43,418 nt of DNA, taken from NCBI GenBank assembly GCA_900546265.1, contig URCA01000030.1:1-43418 (forward strand). Reading direction: 5' to 3'. The DNA comes from an uncultured Oscillospiraceae bacterium. GTDB taxonomy: Bacteria; Bacillota; Clostridia; Oscillospirales; Acutalibacteraceae. Positions 8,699 to 20,848 of the stretch are shown here, in pieces (the first letter of the stretch is position 1; the number at the start of each line of letters is the position of its first letter). The notes beneath the pieces were generated by a model. The model saw only the letters and a list, made by a program, of their open reading frames with translations. It had not been told where the DNA came from and made no database searches. The position numbers were made by a program, and so were the translations under genes.

Positions 8699-9784
8699 AT
8701 GGAACAAAAGGCAACCCTTGTTCTGGAAAATGGCATGGTGTTCGAGGGCAGCTGCTTCGGAGCCGTAAAAGAGGTCGTTGGGGAATTGGTTTTCACGACG
8801 GCCATGACTGGCTATTTGGAGACGTTGACCGATCCCAGCATGTACGGGCAAATCGTCGTACAGACGTTCCCGCTGATCGGCAATGTCGGCGTGATCCCTT
8901 CCGATTTTGAGAGCGAAACCCCGGTGTTAAAAGCGTATATCGTCCGTGATTGGTGTCAAGAGCCTTCGAACTTTCGTTGTGAGGGTGATCTTGACACTTT
9001 TTTAAAAGCCCATGGTGTGGTCGGCCTATACGGGGTGGACACCCGGGCGCTGACCCGGATTGTGCGGGAATCGGGCGTGATGAACGCCAAAATCCTCACC
9101 CGGCCGGTCACCGACGCGGACATGGCGGAGATGAAGGCCTACCGGGTGGAACGCGCGGTGAGAACGGTGGGAAATGCGCCCGAGACGGTGGTGAAGCCTG
9201 AAGGCGAGATCAAGCGCCGGGTGGTGCTGTGGAACTTCGGGGCGAAGAAGAACATCGAGCGAGAGCTGGTCAAGCGCGGCTGCGAGGTGACAGTGGTACC
9301 CGCCGATGCCACGGCGGAGCACATTCTCAGCCTGAAGCCGGACGGCCTGATGCTGTCCAACGGGCCAGGGGATCCCATGGAGGATCTGGACATTGTCGAG
9401 CAGCTGCGGCTGGTGTGTGAGAAGAAAATCCCCACCTTTGGCATCTGCCTGGGCCATCAACTGCTGGCCCTGTCTCAGGGGGCGAAAACCGAAAAGCTGA
9501 AATACGGCCATCGGGGGGCCAACCAGCCCGCGGTGCAGGTAAGCACCGGGCGGGTGTTCATCACCAGCCAGAACCATGGCTACGTGGTGGTGAACGACAG
9601 CCTGCCGGAAAACGCGGCGGTCAGCTTTATCAACGCCAACGACGGCACCTGTGAGGGCATCGCGTACAAGGACATGCCCGCCTTCTCGGTGCAGTTCCAT
9701 CCGGAAGCCGCCGCCGGCCCGCTGGACACGGCGTTCCTCTTCGACGAGTTCATGGAGCGGATGGACAAGGAAAACGCCAGGTAA
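8699..9784 (+). CDS. carA: Carbamoyl-phosphate synthase small (glutaminase) subunit
   Basis: 361 residues, full family length. It releases ammonia from glutamine and channels it to CarB for carbamoyl phosphate, used in arginine and pyrimidine synthesis. The N-terminal CarA domain begins ATLVLENGMVFEGSCFG with TAMTGYLETLTDPSMYGQ. The class I glutamine amidotransferase domain has nucleophile Cys250 (GICLGHQ), and the His-Glu pair in QFHPEA. The start at 8699 has AAAGGAAG about 10 bases upstream; the frame runs open back to 8627, next to the regulator stop, but without a site. A hairpin with a T6 tail lies inside the gene at 8953-9003. Co-transcription with the regulator and carB is likely. Confidence 0.96.
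   Translation: MEQKATLVLENGMVFEGSCFGAVKEVVGELVFTTAMTGYLETLTDPSMYGQIVVQTFPLIGNVGVIPSDFESETPVLKAYIVRDWCQEPSNFRCEGDLDTFLKAHGVVGLYGVDTRALTRIVRESGVMNAKILTRPVTDADMAEMKAYRVERAVRTVGNAPETVVKPEGEIKRRVVLWNFGAKKNIERELVKRGCEVTVVPADATAEHILSLKPDGLMLSNGPGDPMEDLDIVEQLRLVCEKKIPTFGICLGHQLLALSQGAKTEKLKYGHRGANQPAVQVSTGRVFITSQNHGYVVVNDSLPENAAVSFINANDGTCEGIAYKDMPAFSVQFHPEAAAGPLDTAFLFDEFMERMDKENAR
8953..9003 (+). terminator. Terminator-like hairpin inside carA
   Basis: GTGTCAAGA (8953-8961) pairs perfectly with TCTTGACAC (8989-8997), followed by six T residues (8998-9003). The loop is 27 bases and can fold further. It lies in coding sequence about codons 85-102, so translation would normally hide it. Function uncertain. 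Confidence 0.35.
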
Positions 9785-9884
9785 ACGCGGCGGGATAGAA
9801 TATAACCCTGGCTTTTACCGGAACAGGGGCCCGGCGGGAAGCACCCGCCCCGCCCCGAGCACTGTGAAAGGAATGTGAATAGAT

Positions 9885-13922
<4,038 letters not shown>

Positions 13923-13941
13923 GAGCGGCGAGGCAATGGGG

Positions 13942-13990
13942 CCCGCCGGGAGCTGGGATTCGTCCGGCTTCCGGCGGGTCTGTTTCTTTC
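13942..13990 (+). terminator. Hairpin between carB-dapF and dapL, weak terminator
   Basis: CCCGCCGGGAGC (13942-13953) pairs with GCTTCCGGCGGG (13967-13978), one G-U pair, followed by a broken T-rich tail TCTGTTTCTTT. It probably reduces rather than abolishes read-through into dapL. Confidence 0.6.
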
Positions 13991-14056
13991 CCGGGGGCCC
14001 GCATAGGCGGGCGGACGCAAGGGGAGACTAGTGGAGCACAGGAAAGGAGAAGGGAT

Positions 14057-15241
14057 ATGAAACTCAACGGCCATTATCGGGACTTGCAGGACAGCTATTT
14101 ATTTTCCACCATCGCGCACAAGGTGGCGGCCTATCAGCAGGCGCATCCCGAAGCGCCGGTCATCCGGCTGGGGATCGGGGATGTGACCCGGCCGCTGTGC
14201 CCGGCGGTGGTGTCCGCCATGCGGGAAGCGGTCGCGGAGATGGGGGAGGCGGCCACCTTCCGGGGATACGGGCCGGAGCAGGGATATGGGTTCCTGCGCG
14301 GCGCGGTGGGAGAGTATTACCGAAGCCGGGGGATCGCGGTGGAGGACGACGAAATCTTCATCAGCGACGGGGCCAAGAGCGATTTGGGGAACATTCTGGA
14401 TTTGTTCGACCGGGAGAACACGGTACTGATTCCCGATCCGGTCTATCCGGTGTATGTGGACACCAACCTCATGGCAGGCCGGCCCATCGTCTATATGGAG
14501 GCGGGGGAGGACAACGGGTTCCTGCCGCTGCCCGATCCGGCGGTGAAGGCGGACATCATTTACCTATGTTCCCCGAACAATCCCACCGGGGCGGTCTACG
14601 GGCGGGACGGGCTGCGGCAGTGGGTGGAATACGCGCTGGAGAACGAGGCGGTGATTCTGTTCGACGCGGCGTATGAGGCCTTCATCAGCGGGGCGGATCT
14701 GCCTCGCAGCATCTATGAAATCGAGGGAGCGCGGCGGTGCGCCATCGAGTTCTGCTCCTTCTCCAAGACGGCGGGGTTCACCGGCACCCGCTGCGGATAC
14801 ACAGTGGTGCCCATGGATCTCCAGTCCGGCGGGGTGCGGCTGCGGGACATGTGGCTGCGCCGGCAGACGACCAAGTTCAACGGGGTGCCCTACATCGTGC
14901 AGAAGGGGGCGGCGGCGGTGTTCACCCCGGAAGGCCGGGAGCAGGTGCAGGAGGGTATCGGCTATTACCGCGAGAACGCGCGGGTTATCACCGAGGCGCT
15001 GCGGGAACTGGGGTTCTGGTTCACCGGCGGGGAGAATTCGCCTTACGTGTGGCTGAAATGCCCGGGGGGCATGGGCTCGTGGGCGTTTTTCGACGAGCTG
15101 CTGGAGAAGGCCAACGTGGTGGGAACGCCCGGCGCGGGGTTCGGCCGCAACGGGGAAGGCTTCTTCCGGCTGACCGCGTTCGGCAGCCAGGAGAACACCC
15201 GGGAAGCAGTGCGCCGGCTCCGGGAGATATACGGGCGTTGA
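14057..15241 (+). CDS. dapL: LL-diaminopimelate aminotransferase
   Basis: 394 residues, family-typical (about 390-410). This PLP enzyme converts tetrahydrodipicolinate directly to LL-diaminopimelate, bypassing the acylated intermediates of the DapD/E routes. Markers: N-terminal LQDSYLFSTIAHKVAAY, VIRLGIGDVTRPL, GYGPEQGYGFLR, SPNNPTGAVYG, and Schiff-base Lys237 in SFSKTAGFTGTR. The ATG at 14057 follows AAAGGAGAAGGG. It is 134 bases behind carB-dapF, in line with the DapF domain that uses its product. The GC-rich third codon positions match the carB gene. Confidence 0.95.
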   Translation: MKLNGHYRDLQDSYLFSTIAHKVAAYQQAHPEAPVIRLGIGDVTRPLCPAVVSAMREAVAEMGEAATFRGYGPEQGYGFLRGAVGEYYRSRGIAVEDDEIFISDGAKSDLGNILDLFDRENTVLIPDPVYPVYVDTNLMAGRPIVYMEAGEDNGFLPLPDPAVKADIIYLCSPNNPTGAVYGRDGLRQWVEYALENEAVILFDAAYEAFISGADLPRSIYEIEGARRCAIEFCSFSKTAGFTGTRCGYTVVPMDLQSGGVRLRDMWLRRQTTKFNGVPYIVQKGAAAVFTPEGREQVQEGIGYYRENARVITEALRELGFWFTGGENSPYVWLKCPGGMGSWAFFDELLEKANVVGTPGAGFGRNGEGFFRLTAFGSQENTREAVRRLREIYGR

Positions 15242-15335
15242 GTTCGGCCATATACGCAGGGCCTGGGAAAAAGCATGGTTTCGTGTCTGTAGACGCGAAA
15301 TGCGAGCCACAATTCATGGGCCGCAAGTGGTTTTT

Positions 15336-15377
15336 CAGGGGCGCGTTGCAAAATCTTGTGTTTTGCAACGCGCCCTG
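15336..15377. terminator. Long hairpin after dapL
   Basis: GGGCGCGTTGCAAAA (15339-15353) pairs perfectly with TTTTGCAACGCGCCC (15361-15375) around a 7-base loop. There is no real T tract after it beyond GTTG, but the stem is strong and it is the only candidate for ending the dapL transcript. Confidence 0.6.
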
Positions 15378-15471
15378 TTGACCATCCGGCGGAGAATCCG
15401 ACAAAATGCGGCAGGGTGCGGACTGGCCCTTTGGGCAAAGCGCAAAAAAGAGAAATTTTCCTGTGATTTGC

Positions 15472-15500
15472 TTGACTTTTCTAGGGCTGATGGGTATAAT
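15472..15500 (+). promoter_or_regulatory. Promoter of tRNA-Lys
   Basis: TTGACT (15472-15477), 17-base spacer, TATAAT (15495-15500), 25 bases before the mature tRNA. Confidence 0.88.
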
Positions 15501-15525
15501 ACTTAAGCAGTGTTTGCGAGGACAA

Positions 15526-15601
15526 GATCCATTAGCTCAGCTGGCAGAGCACCTGACTTTTAATCAGGGTGTCCGGAGTTCGAATCTCCGATGGATCACC
15601 A
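15526..15601 (+). tRNA. tRNA-Lys (anticodon UUU)
   Basis: 76 bases. Acceptor GATCCAT (15526-15532) pairs with ATGGATC (15591-15597); D arm AGCTCAGCTGGCAGAGC; anticodon stem CCTGA/TCAGG with loop CTTTTAA, giving anticodon TTT; T arm CCGGAGTTCGAATCTCCG. The discriminator A and CCA are encoded. Single-gene unit with its own promoter and terminator. Confidence 0.97.
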
Positions 15602-15603
15602 GA

Positions 15604-15638
15604 AAGAACGCACACCCGACAGGGTGTGCGTTCTTTTT
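15604..15638 (+). terminator. Terminator of tRNA-Lys
   Basis: AAGAACGCACACCC (15604-15617) pairs with GGGTGTGCGTTCTT (15622-15635), loop GACA, then a T run to 15638. It starts two bases after the tRNA. Confidence 0.92.
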
Positions 15639-15726
15639 ATGAGTCGTTGGGGATCCATGCGAGGGATATCCCGAAATGCCCCCCAAAAACTAGGACAAGT
15701 AGTTGCCAGGAGGGCATTTCATGGGC

Positions 15727-15766
15727 AGCTCGCGCAGCGAGATGCAGTGTCCGGAGTTCGAATCTT
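15727..15766 (+). pseudogene. Decayed partial tRNA-Lys copy
   Basis: Nineteen bases at 15747-15765 (starting GTGTCCGGAGTT) repeat exactly the variable-loop/T-arm part of the tRNA-Lys gene at 15569-15587. A D-arm-like piece (AGCTCGCGCAGCGAG) precedes it at 15727-15741. The anticodon arm and acceptor pairing are missing, so no functional tRNA can form. A good terminator follows at 15791-15829, fitting a former transcription unit. Confidence 0.6.
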
Positions 15767-15790
15767 CCAAACAGAATGTTAGCGAAATGA

Positions 15791-15829
15791 AGCGCGGTCT
15801 TCCGGTGTGGCGGGAGGCCGCGCTTTTTT
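15791..15829 (+). terminator. Terminator after the tRNA remnant
   Basis: AGCGCGGTCTTCC (15791-15803) pairs with GGGAGGCCGCGCT (15812-15824) with G-U pairs, then TTTTT. It has no intact gene in front of it. Confidence 0.75.
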
Positions 15830-16164
15830 GGCTTAACCGGCATAGGCGGACAGAGGAAAACAAAATATCGTGCTTAAAAGGACATAACAATTCAGAATAC
15901 TGACAAACTGCTGTGCATATTCTCTGGTATGGATAAGCGGTTGTGCTATCCTTCCCAATTTTTATGAACCATATCCTATAGAAGTAGCCGCAAATTGGGA
16001 AAACACCGAAAAATAGGCGCGCAAAATGGCCGGAAAAGCATAATGTGTCAACACATTTGGCCGAATACTCCTATTATTCCGGAAGACGTTTTGCTATGAT
16101 GAGTGCAGCAGGAAAAGATGAACAAGAAACGCGCAAATAGTTGGAAAGGACTGGTGAATTTACT
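15830..16164 (+). promoter_or_regulatory. AT-richer upstream region of the surface-protein gene
   Basis: No gene is seen here. It contains a 10-bp inverted repeat TTCCCAATTT / AAATTGGGAA (15952-15961 and 15992-16001), a 16-base palindrome AATGTGTCAACACATT (16042-16057), and an extended -10 candidate TGCTATGAT (16092-16100) without a clear -35 box. The weak -35 and upstream palindrome suggest an activator-dependent or otherwise regulated promoter. Confidence 0.5.
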
Positions 16165-17934
16165 GTGAAAAAGGCATTGTCTGTTCTGGCAGCATCCCTG
16201 GTCACTTTGACGGCCTGTCTATCCTTCGGGGCACAAGCGGACACCCAAACCGTAAAGGTCCTGCGCAGCGACGCCTCCGTAACTCTAGGAGGCGGGTATA
16301 TCACCGTTGTTATTCAGACAAGAGACGCTCTGCTGGATACTGGGGTCGATCAAATCGTCAACCTCCAGAATCCCTCGGCGGAGGATCAGGAGAAGGTACC
16401 GGCGGCTGTGACCGCGTCAGTCAAGAGCCAGTTAAAGGTGGCGGGGCGCACCATCGGCGAGTACATCGCGGACAGCGACGCGTACGGGGCCATGGTGGCC
16501 TATCAGAACAGCGACGTCGCCGGGGCGGCCAGCAAAATCAACATCATGCTGGAGGTCGCCAAGCTGACGGCGGAGATGAAGGGTAAGCTGCTGAACGCCG
16601 ACGGGACGGCGTTGAAGGACGGAACCTTTGAGGTGGAGATCGGGGAAGGGCTGCTGGCGGTCAAGGACAGCGCGCCCGTCGAGGCCATTACGGCCACAGT
16701 CACTGTCTCCGGCGGCGCGGCGATCGTGAGCTTTCCAGCGGAAACGCAGGGCGATCAGGTGGACATTCTGCGCAGCGATGCTTCCGTGACGTTGGGCGGC
16801 GGGTATATCACCATCGTCGTCCAGACCAAGGGCGCTCTGCTGGATGCCGGGGTCGAACAAATCGTCAATCTTCAAAATCCTTCGACTGAGGATCTGGCAA
16901 AAGTGCCGGCGGCCGTGACCGCATCGGTCAAGAGCCAGCTGAAGGTGGCGGGGCGCACCATTGGCGAGTACATCGCGGACAGCGACGCGTACGGGGCCAT
17001 GGTGGCCTATCAGAAGAGCGATGTCACCGGGGCGGCCGGCAAAATCAACATCATGCTGGAGGTCGCCAAGCTGACGGCGGAGATGAAGGGCAAGCTGCTG
17101 AACGCCGACGGGACGGCGCTGAAGGACGGAACCTTTGAGGTGGAGATCGGGGAAGGGCTGCTGGCGGTCAAGGACAACGCGCCCATCGAGCCGATGGTCA
17201 TCACCGTCAAGGTGACGGACGGCGCCGCGACGGTGGAATTCCCCGCCGAGGAAGAGGAGTTTGTGCCCCCCGCTAACGACAAGACCCCCATCAAGCTGGA
17301 CATGACCGGCCCGGTCACCCTGTCCAAGGCGGAGGGGAAATACATGGTGATCGACGTGTTCTTCAACACGGCCATGACCGACAATCCCGACGGCCAGGAT
17401 GTCAACATCCAGCAGGGAACCGCCGCCTATATCACCGATGAAAACATCGTCAAGGCGGTCAACCACTGCATCCTGGTGGACGGGAAGACCATCCGGGAAA
17501 TCAACCAGGCGGGCGGCGACTATACCGCCATGGTCAGCTTCAAGAACGAGGCCAAGAGCGTGTCGATTTGGATCGAATATGCCCGGGCGGGGATGGAATA
17601 CGGCGGCAGCCATGAAATCGAGTTCAAAACCGGTGTATGCAATGTGACGTCCGGCAAGGCGGATCGGCCGGTGGCGGCTTTCAAGGGCGTATACAACGAA
17701 GAGGACGACATTTGGACCATGAGCGGGGAAGGCGCCAAGGCCGACCCTGTGGAGCCGGAATCCAGCGTGCCGGAGGAGAACGAGAGCTCCGAGCCGTCAG
17801 GCGGCGGCTCGACCCCGGAGACGGATCCGGGCAGCTCCCCGACCACCGGGGCGGCGCTGCCGGCGGCGGCGATGCTGCTCGCAGCAGTTTCCGGCGCGGC
17901 GCTGGTCTTGGTGAAGACACGGACGAAACTGTGA
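16165..17934 (+). CDS. Repeat-containing surface protein with SPxTG-type sorting signal
   Basis: 589 residues from GTG 16165; AAAGGA lies 14 bases upstream, a little far (a TTG at 16141 is the alternative). A signal peptide (about 1-26, ending GAQAD) is followed by two nearly identical domains of 169 residues and a third divergent copy (from about residue 375). Each copy centres on a G-[RK]-T-I segment and a [AT]-M-V-[AS] segment. A Pro/Ser/Glu/Gly linker leads to S-P-T-T-G, a hydrophobic stretch and the tail KTRTKL. This resembles the (S/N/P)PxTG signals used by clostridial class B sortases, so wall anchoring is inferred. No sortase is in the window. I recognise no named family for the repeat. 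Monocistronic: a terminator follows. Confidence 0.85.
   Translation: MKKALSVLAASLVTLTACLSFGAQADTQTVKVLRSDASVTLGGGYITVVIQTRDALLDTGVDQIVNLQNPSAEDQEKVPAAVTASVKSQLKVAGRTIGEYIADSDAYGAMVAYQNSDVAGAASKINIMLEVAKLTAEMKGKLLNADGTALKDGTFEVEIGEGLLAVKDSAPVEAITATVTVSGGAAIVSFPAETQGDQVDILRSDASVTLGGGYITIVVQTKGALLDAGVEQIVNLQNPSTEDLAKVPAAVTASVKSQLKVAGRTIGEYIADSDAYGAMVAYQKSDVTGAAGKINIMLEVAKLTAEMKGKLLNADGTALKDGTFEVEIGEGLLAVKDNAPIEPMVITVKVTDGAATVEFPAEEEEFVPPANDKTPIKLDMTGPVTLSKAEGKYMVIDVFFNTAMTDNPDGQDVNIQQGTAAYITDENIVKAVNHCILVDGKTIREINQAGGDYTAMVSFKNEAKSVSIWIEYARAGMEYGGSHEIEFKTGVCNVTSGKADRPVAAFKGVYNEEDDIWTMSGEGAKADPVEPESSVPEENESSEPSGGGSTPETDPGSSPTTGAALPAAAMLLAAVSGAALVLVKTRTKL
16261..17274 (+). repeat. Tandem 507-bp repeat inside the surface-protein gene
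   Basis: Copy 1 starts at 16261 and copy 2 at 16768 (both CTGCGCAGCG), giving a 507-base period, exactly 169 codons. The 3' two thirds of the copies are almost identical in DNA (about a dozen differences in roughly 260 bases by eye), while the first 160 bases differ at about thirty positions. Confidence 0.9.
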
Positions 17935-17942
17935 GATAACGC

Positions 17943-17984
17943 CGGGAGGATGGGGAGAGCCCCATCCTCCCGCTCCCGGGTTTT
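17943..17984 (+). terminator. Terminator between surface protein and AraC gene
   Basis: CGGGAGGATGGGG (17943-17955) pairs perfectly with CCCCATCCTCCCG (17960-17972), loop AGAG; a T4 run follows at 17981-17984 after CTCCCGGG. Confidence 0.8.
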
Positions 17985-18005
17985 AGAGAAGGAGGAGAGG
18001 CGGCC

Positions 18006-19001
18006 GTGAACAAGGACGAACGCCGCTGGCACTGGGTATACACGGGCGAGGAATTCCAGTTTGCCGAGGATATTCCCTTTGCTTCCGTGCGGTACAACCA
18101 CAGCTGGAAGCGCCCGGAGGAGCTGCCGATGCACCGGCACAAATTCACGGAAATCGTGCTGATCCTCCGCGGGCACGCCAGCCATATCATCCATCTGTAT
18201 CCCACCGGCACACACGTCAGCCAGGTGCGCCGGGGGGACGTGCTGATCATCAATCCTCACGAGGAGCACACCTTCGAGCTAGCGCAGGGCGAAGAGCTGG
18301 AGCTTATCAACATCAACTTCACCTCCGAGTTCCTGGACGGGTTCTTCAAGCAGGGGGACGCGGAGGTGCGGATCCTGGATTTCGTCTACCAGCAGCCCAT
18401 GCTGCCGCCGGATATCCGGTTCAGCAACAAACTGCGACTGGGGGAGGAGGAAATCGAGGAGGTGGTGGCCCTGGTCGCCCGGATTAACCGGGAGATGAAG
18501 GCGGGCCGGGTGGGATACCGGATGATGATGGGCTATATCATGGCGCAGATTCTCATGATCATCAGCCGGCGCTATCTGGAGTCCCTCGATTCCGAGGAAA
18601 ACGAAATGACGGCGGAAATCAAGGACTTTTCCTACATATCCCGGGTAAAGGGGTACATCGAATACCATTACGCCGAGGATATTAAAAAAGAGGAGCTGGC
18701 GCGCATCGGCATGTGCAGCGAGCGGCAGCTGTCCCGGAAGTTCAAGCAGCAGATGGGCATGACGGTGACAGCCTACATCAACGAGGTGCGGCTGAATCAC
18801 GCGCGGGAGCTGCTGCTGCGCACCGACGAGAAGATCACCAAAATCGCGCTCAAGGCGGGCTTTAACGACATCAGCTATTTCAACCGGACCTTCGCGGCGG
18901 CGGTCGGCATGACGCCGCGGGAGTACCGGAGCCAGGGGAGCGGACGAGGCGGCCCGGAAGGGACGCCGGCGGAACCAAGTACGCAGGAAAGGGCGGTATA
19001 G
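18006..19001 (+). CDS. AraC-family transcriptional regulator
   Basis: 331 residues. The N-terminal cupin-type sensor domain (about 30-130; LPMHRHKFTEIVLILRG, RRGDVLIINPHEEHTF) probably senses a sugar. The C-terminal double helix-turn-helix (about 215-310) has EELARIGMCSERQLSRKF and KITKIALKAGFNDISYFNRTF, the AraC signature. The start is GTG 18006 after GAAGGAGGAGAGG. Only 3 bases separate it from the solute-binding protein gene, so it heads the glycan operon and most likely activates it in response to the imported sugar. No promoter is visible in the 70 bases before it; the terminator hairpin occupies most of that gap. Confidence 0.93.
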   Translation: MNKDERRWHWVYTGEEFQFAEDIPFASVRYNHSWKRPEELPMHRHKFTEIVLILRGHASHIIHLYPTGTHVSQVRRGDVLIINPHEEHTFELAQGEELELININFTSEFLDGFFKQGDAEVRILDFVYQQPMLPPDIRFSNKLRLGEEEIEEVVALVARINREMKAGRVGYRMMMGYIMAQILMIISRRYLESLDSEENEMTAEIKDFSYISRVKGYIEYHYAEDIKKEELARIGMCSERQLSRKFKQQMGMTVTAYINEVRLNHARELLLRTDEKITKIALKAGFNDISYFNRTFAAAVGMTPREYRSQGSGRGGPEGTPAEPSTQERAV

Positions 19002-19004
19002 AGA

Positions 19005-20801
19005 ATGAAACGCAGGAGAATCCTGGCGGGGGCGTCGGCCCTGCTGATCGGCACGGCGCTGCTGGCCGGCTGCAACGGGGGCGGCGGCTCCAAGGGAACG
19101 GGCACCTACGGGGGCGTGGACATCGCGAAGCTGGAGAAAACCGACATCCAGCTGGTGGCCCACTACGACGTGGGGCTGGACAACGAGAAATCCGCCATCG
19201 GCAAGACAGTCAAATGGTGGAAGGAGAACGTGGGAGGCAACGTCAGCCTCAACGTGGTTTCAGCCGATATCTATCCGACCAAAATCATGGGCATGATCAG
19301 CGCGAACAATTCGCCGGATCTGGTGGCGGTGTCCTCCGGCAACTGGATGCCCCGGTTCCCGGTGGCCAACATCATCGAACCGGTCGATCCATACATAAAA
19401 AAGGAAGATCTGCTGGATTACGAAAAGATGCCCTTTGAGGATTTGTCCTGGAAGGGCCAGCATTACGCTCTGTACACCATGGGCTCCTGGGCCCAATGCA
19501 TCTGGTACAACAAGACCATGTTCACCAACAACGGCGTCAAGACGCCCCGGGAATACTGGGAGGAAGGCAACTGGACCTGGGATACCTTCCTGGAGGTGGC
19601 CAAGGAGCTGACCCAGGACACCAACAATGACAAGGCCACCGACCAGTGGGGCTACGCCAACTGGACCCCTGACGTGTTCGCCATGGCCAACAACGCCTCC
19701 ATGGCGCGGACCAACGCGAACGGCACGGTGGAGATTATCTGGGATCAGGGGCCGTATAAGAATTCCATTCAGTTCGCCCAGGATCTGATGAACAAGCATA
19801 AGGTGACGCCTCTCGACTACAGCTATCACGTCAACGCGTTCAAGGGCGGCACCCTGGCCATGACGGCGGGGGATCGGAGCTTCCTAAAGAGCATGTGCGA
19901 GGGCATGAACGACGAGGTGGACAACGCCCCGCTGCCGCTGGGGCCCGATCAAAACAAGGACGACGTCCGGTTCATCGGCAACGCCCTGTTCTGGGGGCTG
20001 ACCAAGGGTGCCAAAAACGTGGACGGCGCGCGGGCCTTCTGCGCGAAGATGCGGGAGTTCACCAAGGAGCTGAAGGATGAGGCGGCCAAGACGCCGGGCG
20101 ACGAGGAAGCGGGACTCAGCGCCGAGCAGGAGGAAGTCTGCGATTATGCCGACAGCCACTCCCGCCTGGTGTACGAAAACGGGTTCGGCACCTGGGAGAC
20201 CGAGCGGTGGGAGATGTGGATCGAAGCCACCCTGAACAACACGCCGGTGGCCACCGTGCTGCAGACCTTCAAGCCCATTTTCGAGCGCAACATCAAGGAC
20301 ACCCTGGAGGCCACGCCTCAGGAGATCGAGCCGTTTACCCCGCCGCCCGCCGAGGGCTTTGAAAACAAGGACAGCATCCTGCTGACCCGGGCGGGCCTGC
20401 CGGAAAACGGCGTCACCGCCGCGGTGACGGGCGAGGGAGCCATCGGCGGCTCCTCCTCCTTCAAGATCGACTATCCGGACACGGAGGACTGGCTGCTTGC
20501 CGCCCGGACGGACGAGAGTAAGGTGAAGCTGCCCGCCTTCCACCGGTATGTCATCAAGTTCGATTACAAGACGCTGAGCGGCGACACCCGGCTGAACCTG
20601 ACCATCCGGCCCAAGGCGACCATGCTCGATGAGACGGTGAGCTTCGGGTTCGAAACCATCAAGCTCAAGGCCGGGGAGAGCGGCACCTACGAGGGACACA
20701 TCGATGTGATGTCCCCGAGCGCGGATAACGTTCTGCTGCTGCTGGGCGAGGACACGGCGTTCAGCGTGCTGATTGACAACCTGAGCATCACAGAGGGCTA
20801 A
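19005..20801 (+). CDS. ABC transporter sugar-binding lipoprotein with C-terminal carbohydrate-binding-like domain
   Basis: 598 residues. The lipoprotein signal ends L-L-A-G-C at residue 23, followed by a Gly/Ser linker. Residues about 45-440 form a family 1 extracellular solute-binding protein (YDVGLDNEKSAIGKTVKWW; EYWEEGNWTWDTFLEVAKEL; aromatic residues typical of sugar binding). A further 140 residues form a separate beta-rich domain (SSSFKIDYPDTEDWLLAA, HRYVIKFDYKTLSGDTRLN, FSVLIDNLSI) resembling jelly-roll carbohydrate-binding modules; such tails are uncommon in this family. It binds glycan fragments at the membrane and delivers them to permeases downstream. AAAGGG lies inside the end of the AraC gene. 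Confidence 0.92.
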   Translation: MKRRRILAGASALLIGTALLAGCNGGGGSKGTGTYGGVDIAKLEKTDIQLVAHYDVGLDNEKSAIGKTVKWWKENVGGNVSLNVVSADIYPTKIMGMISANNSPDLVAVSSGNWMPRFPVANIIEPVDPYIKKEDLLDYEKMPFEDLSWKGQHYALYTMGSWAQCIWYNKTMFTNNGVKTPREYWEEGNWTWDTFLEVAKELTQDTNNDKATDQWGYANWTPDVFAMANNASMARTNANGTVEIIWDQGPYKNSIQFAQDLMNKHKVTPLDYSYHVNAFKGGTLAMTAGDRSFLKSMCEGMNDEVDNAPLPLGPDQNKDDVRFIGNALFWGLTKGAKNVDGARAFCAKMREFTKELKDEAAKTPGDEEAGLSAEQEEVCDYADSHSRLVYENGFGTWETERWEMWIEATLNNTPVATVLQTFKPIFERNIKDTLEATPQEIEPFTPPPAEGFENKDSILLTRAGLPENGVTAAVTGEGAIGGSSSFKIDYPDTEDWLLAARTDESKVKLPAFHRYVIKFDYKTLSGDTRLNLTIRPKATMLDETVSFGFETIKLKAGESGTYEGHIDVMSPSADNVLLLLGEDTAFSVLIDNLSITEG

Positions 20802-20848
20802 TCGAAAGGGGCGGACGGAAAATGCCGCTGGGCACAGGGAAGGCAGAA

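Noticed and set aside
15569..15903. Small ORFs around the tRNA and its remnant
   Set aside because: They run through tRNA, terminators and inverted repeats and have no ribosome sites.
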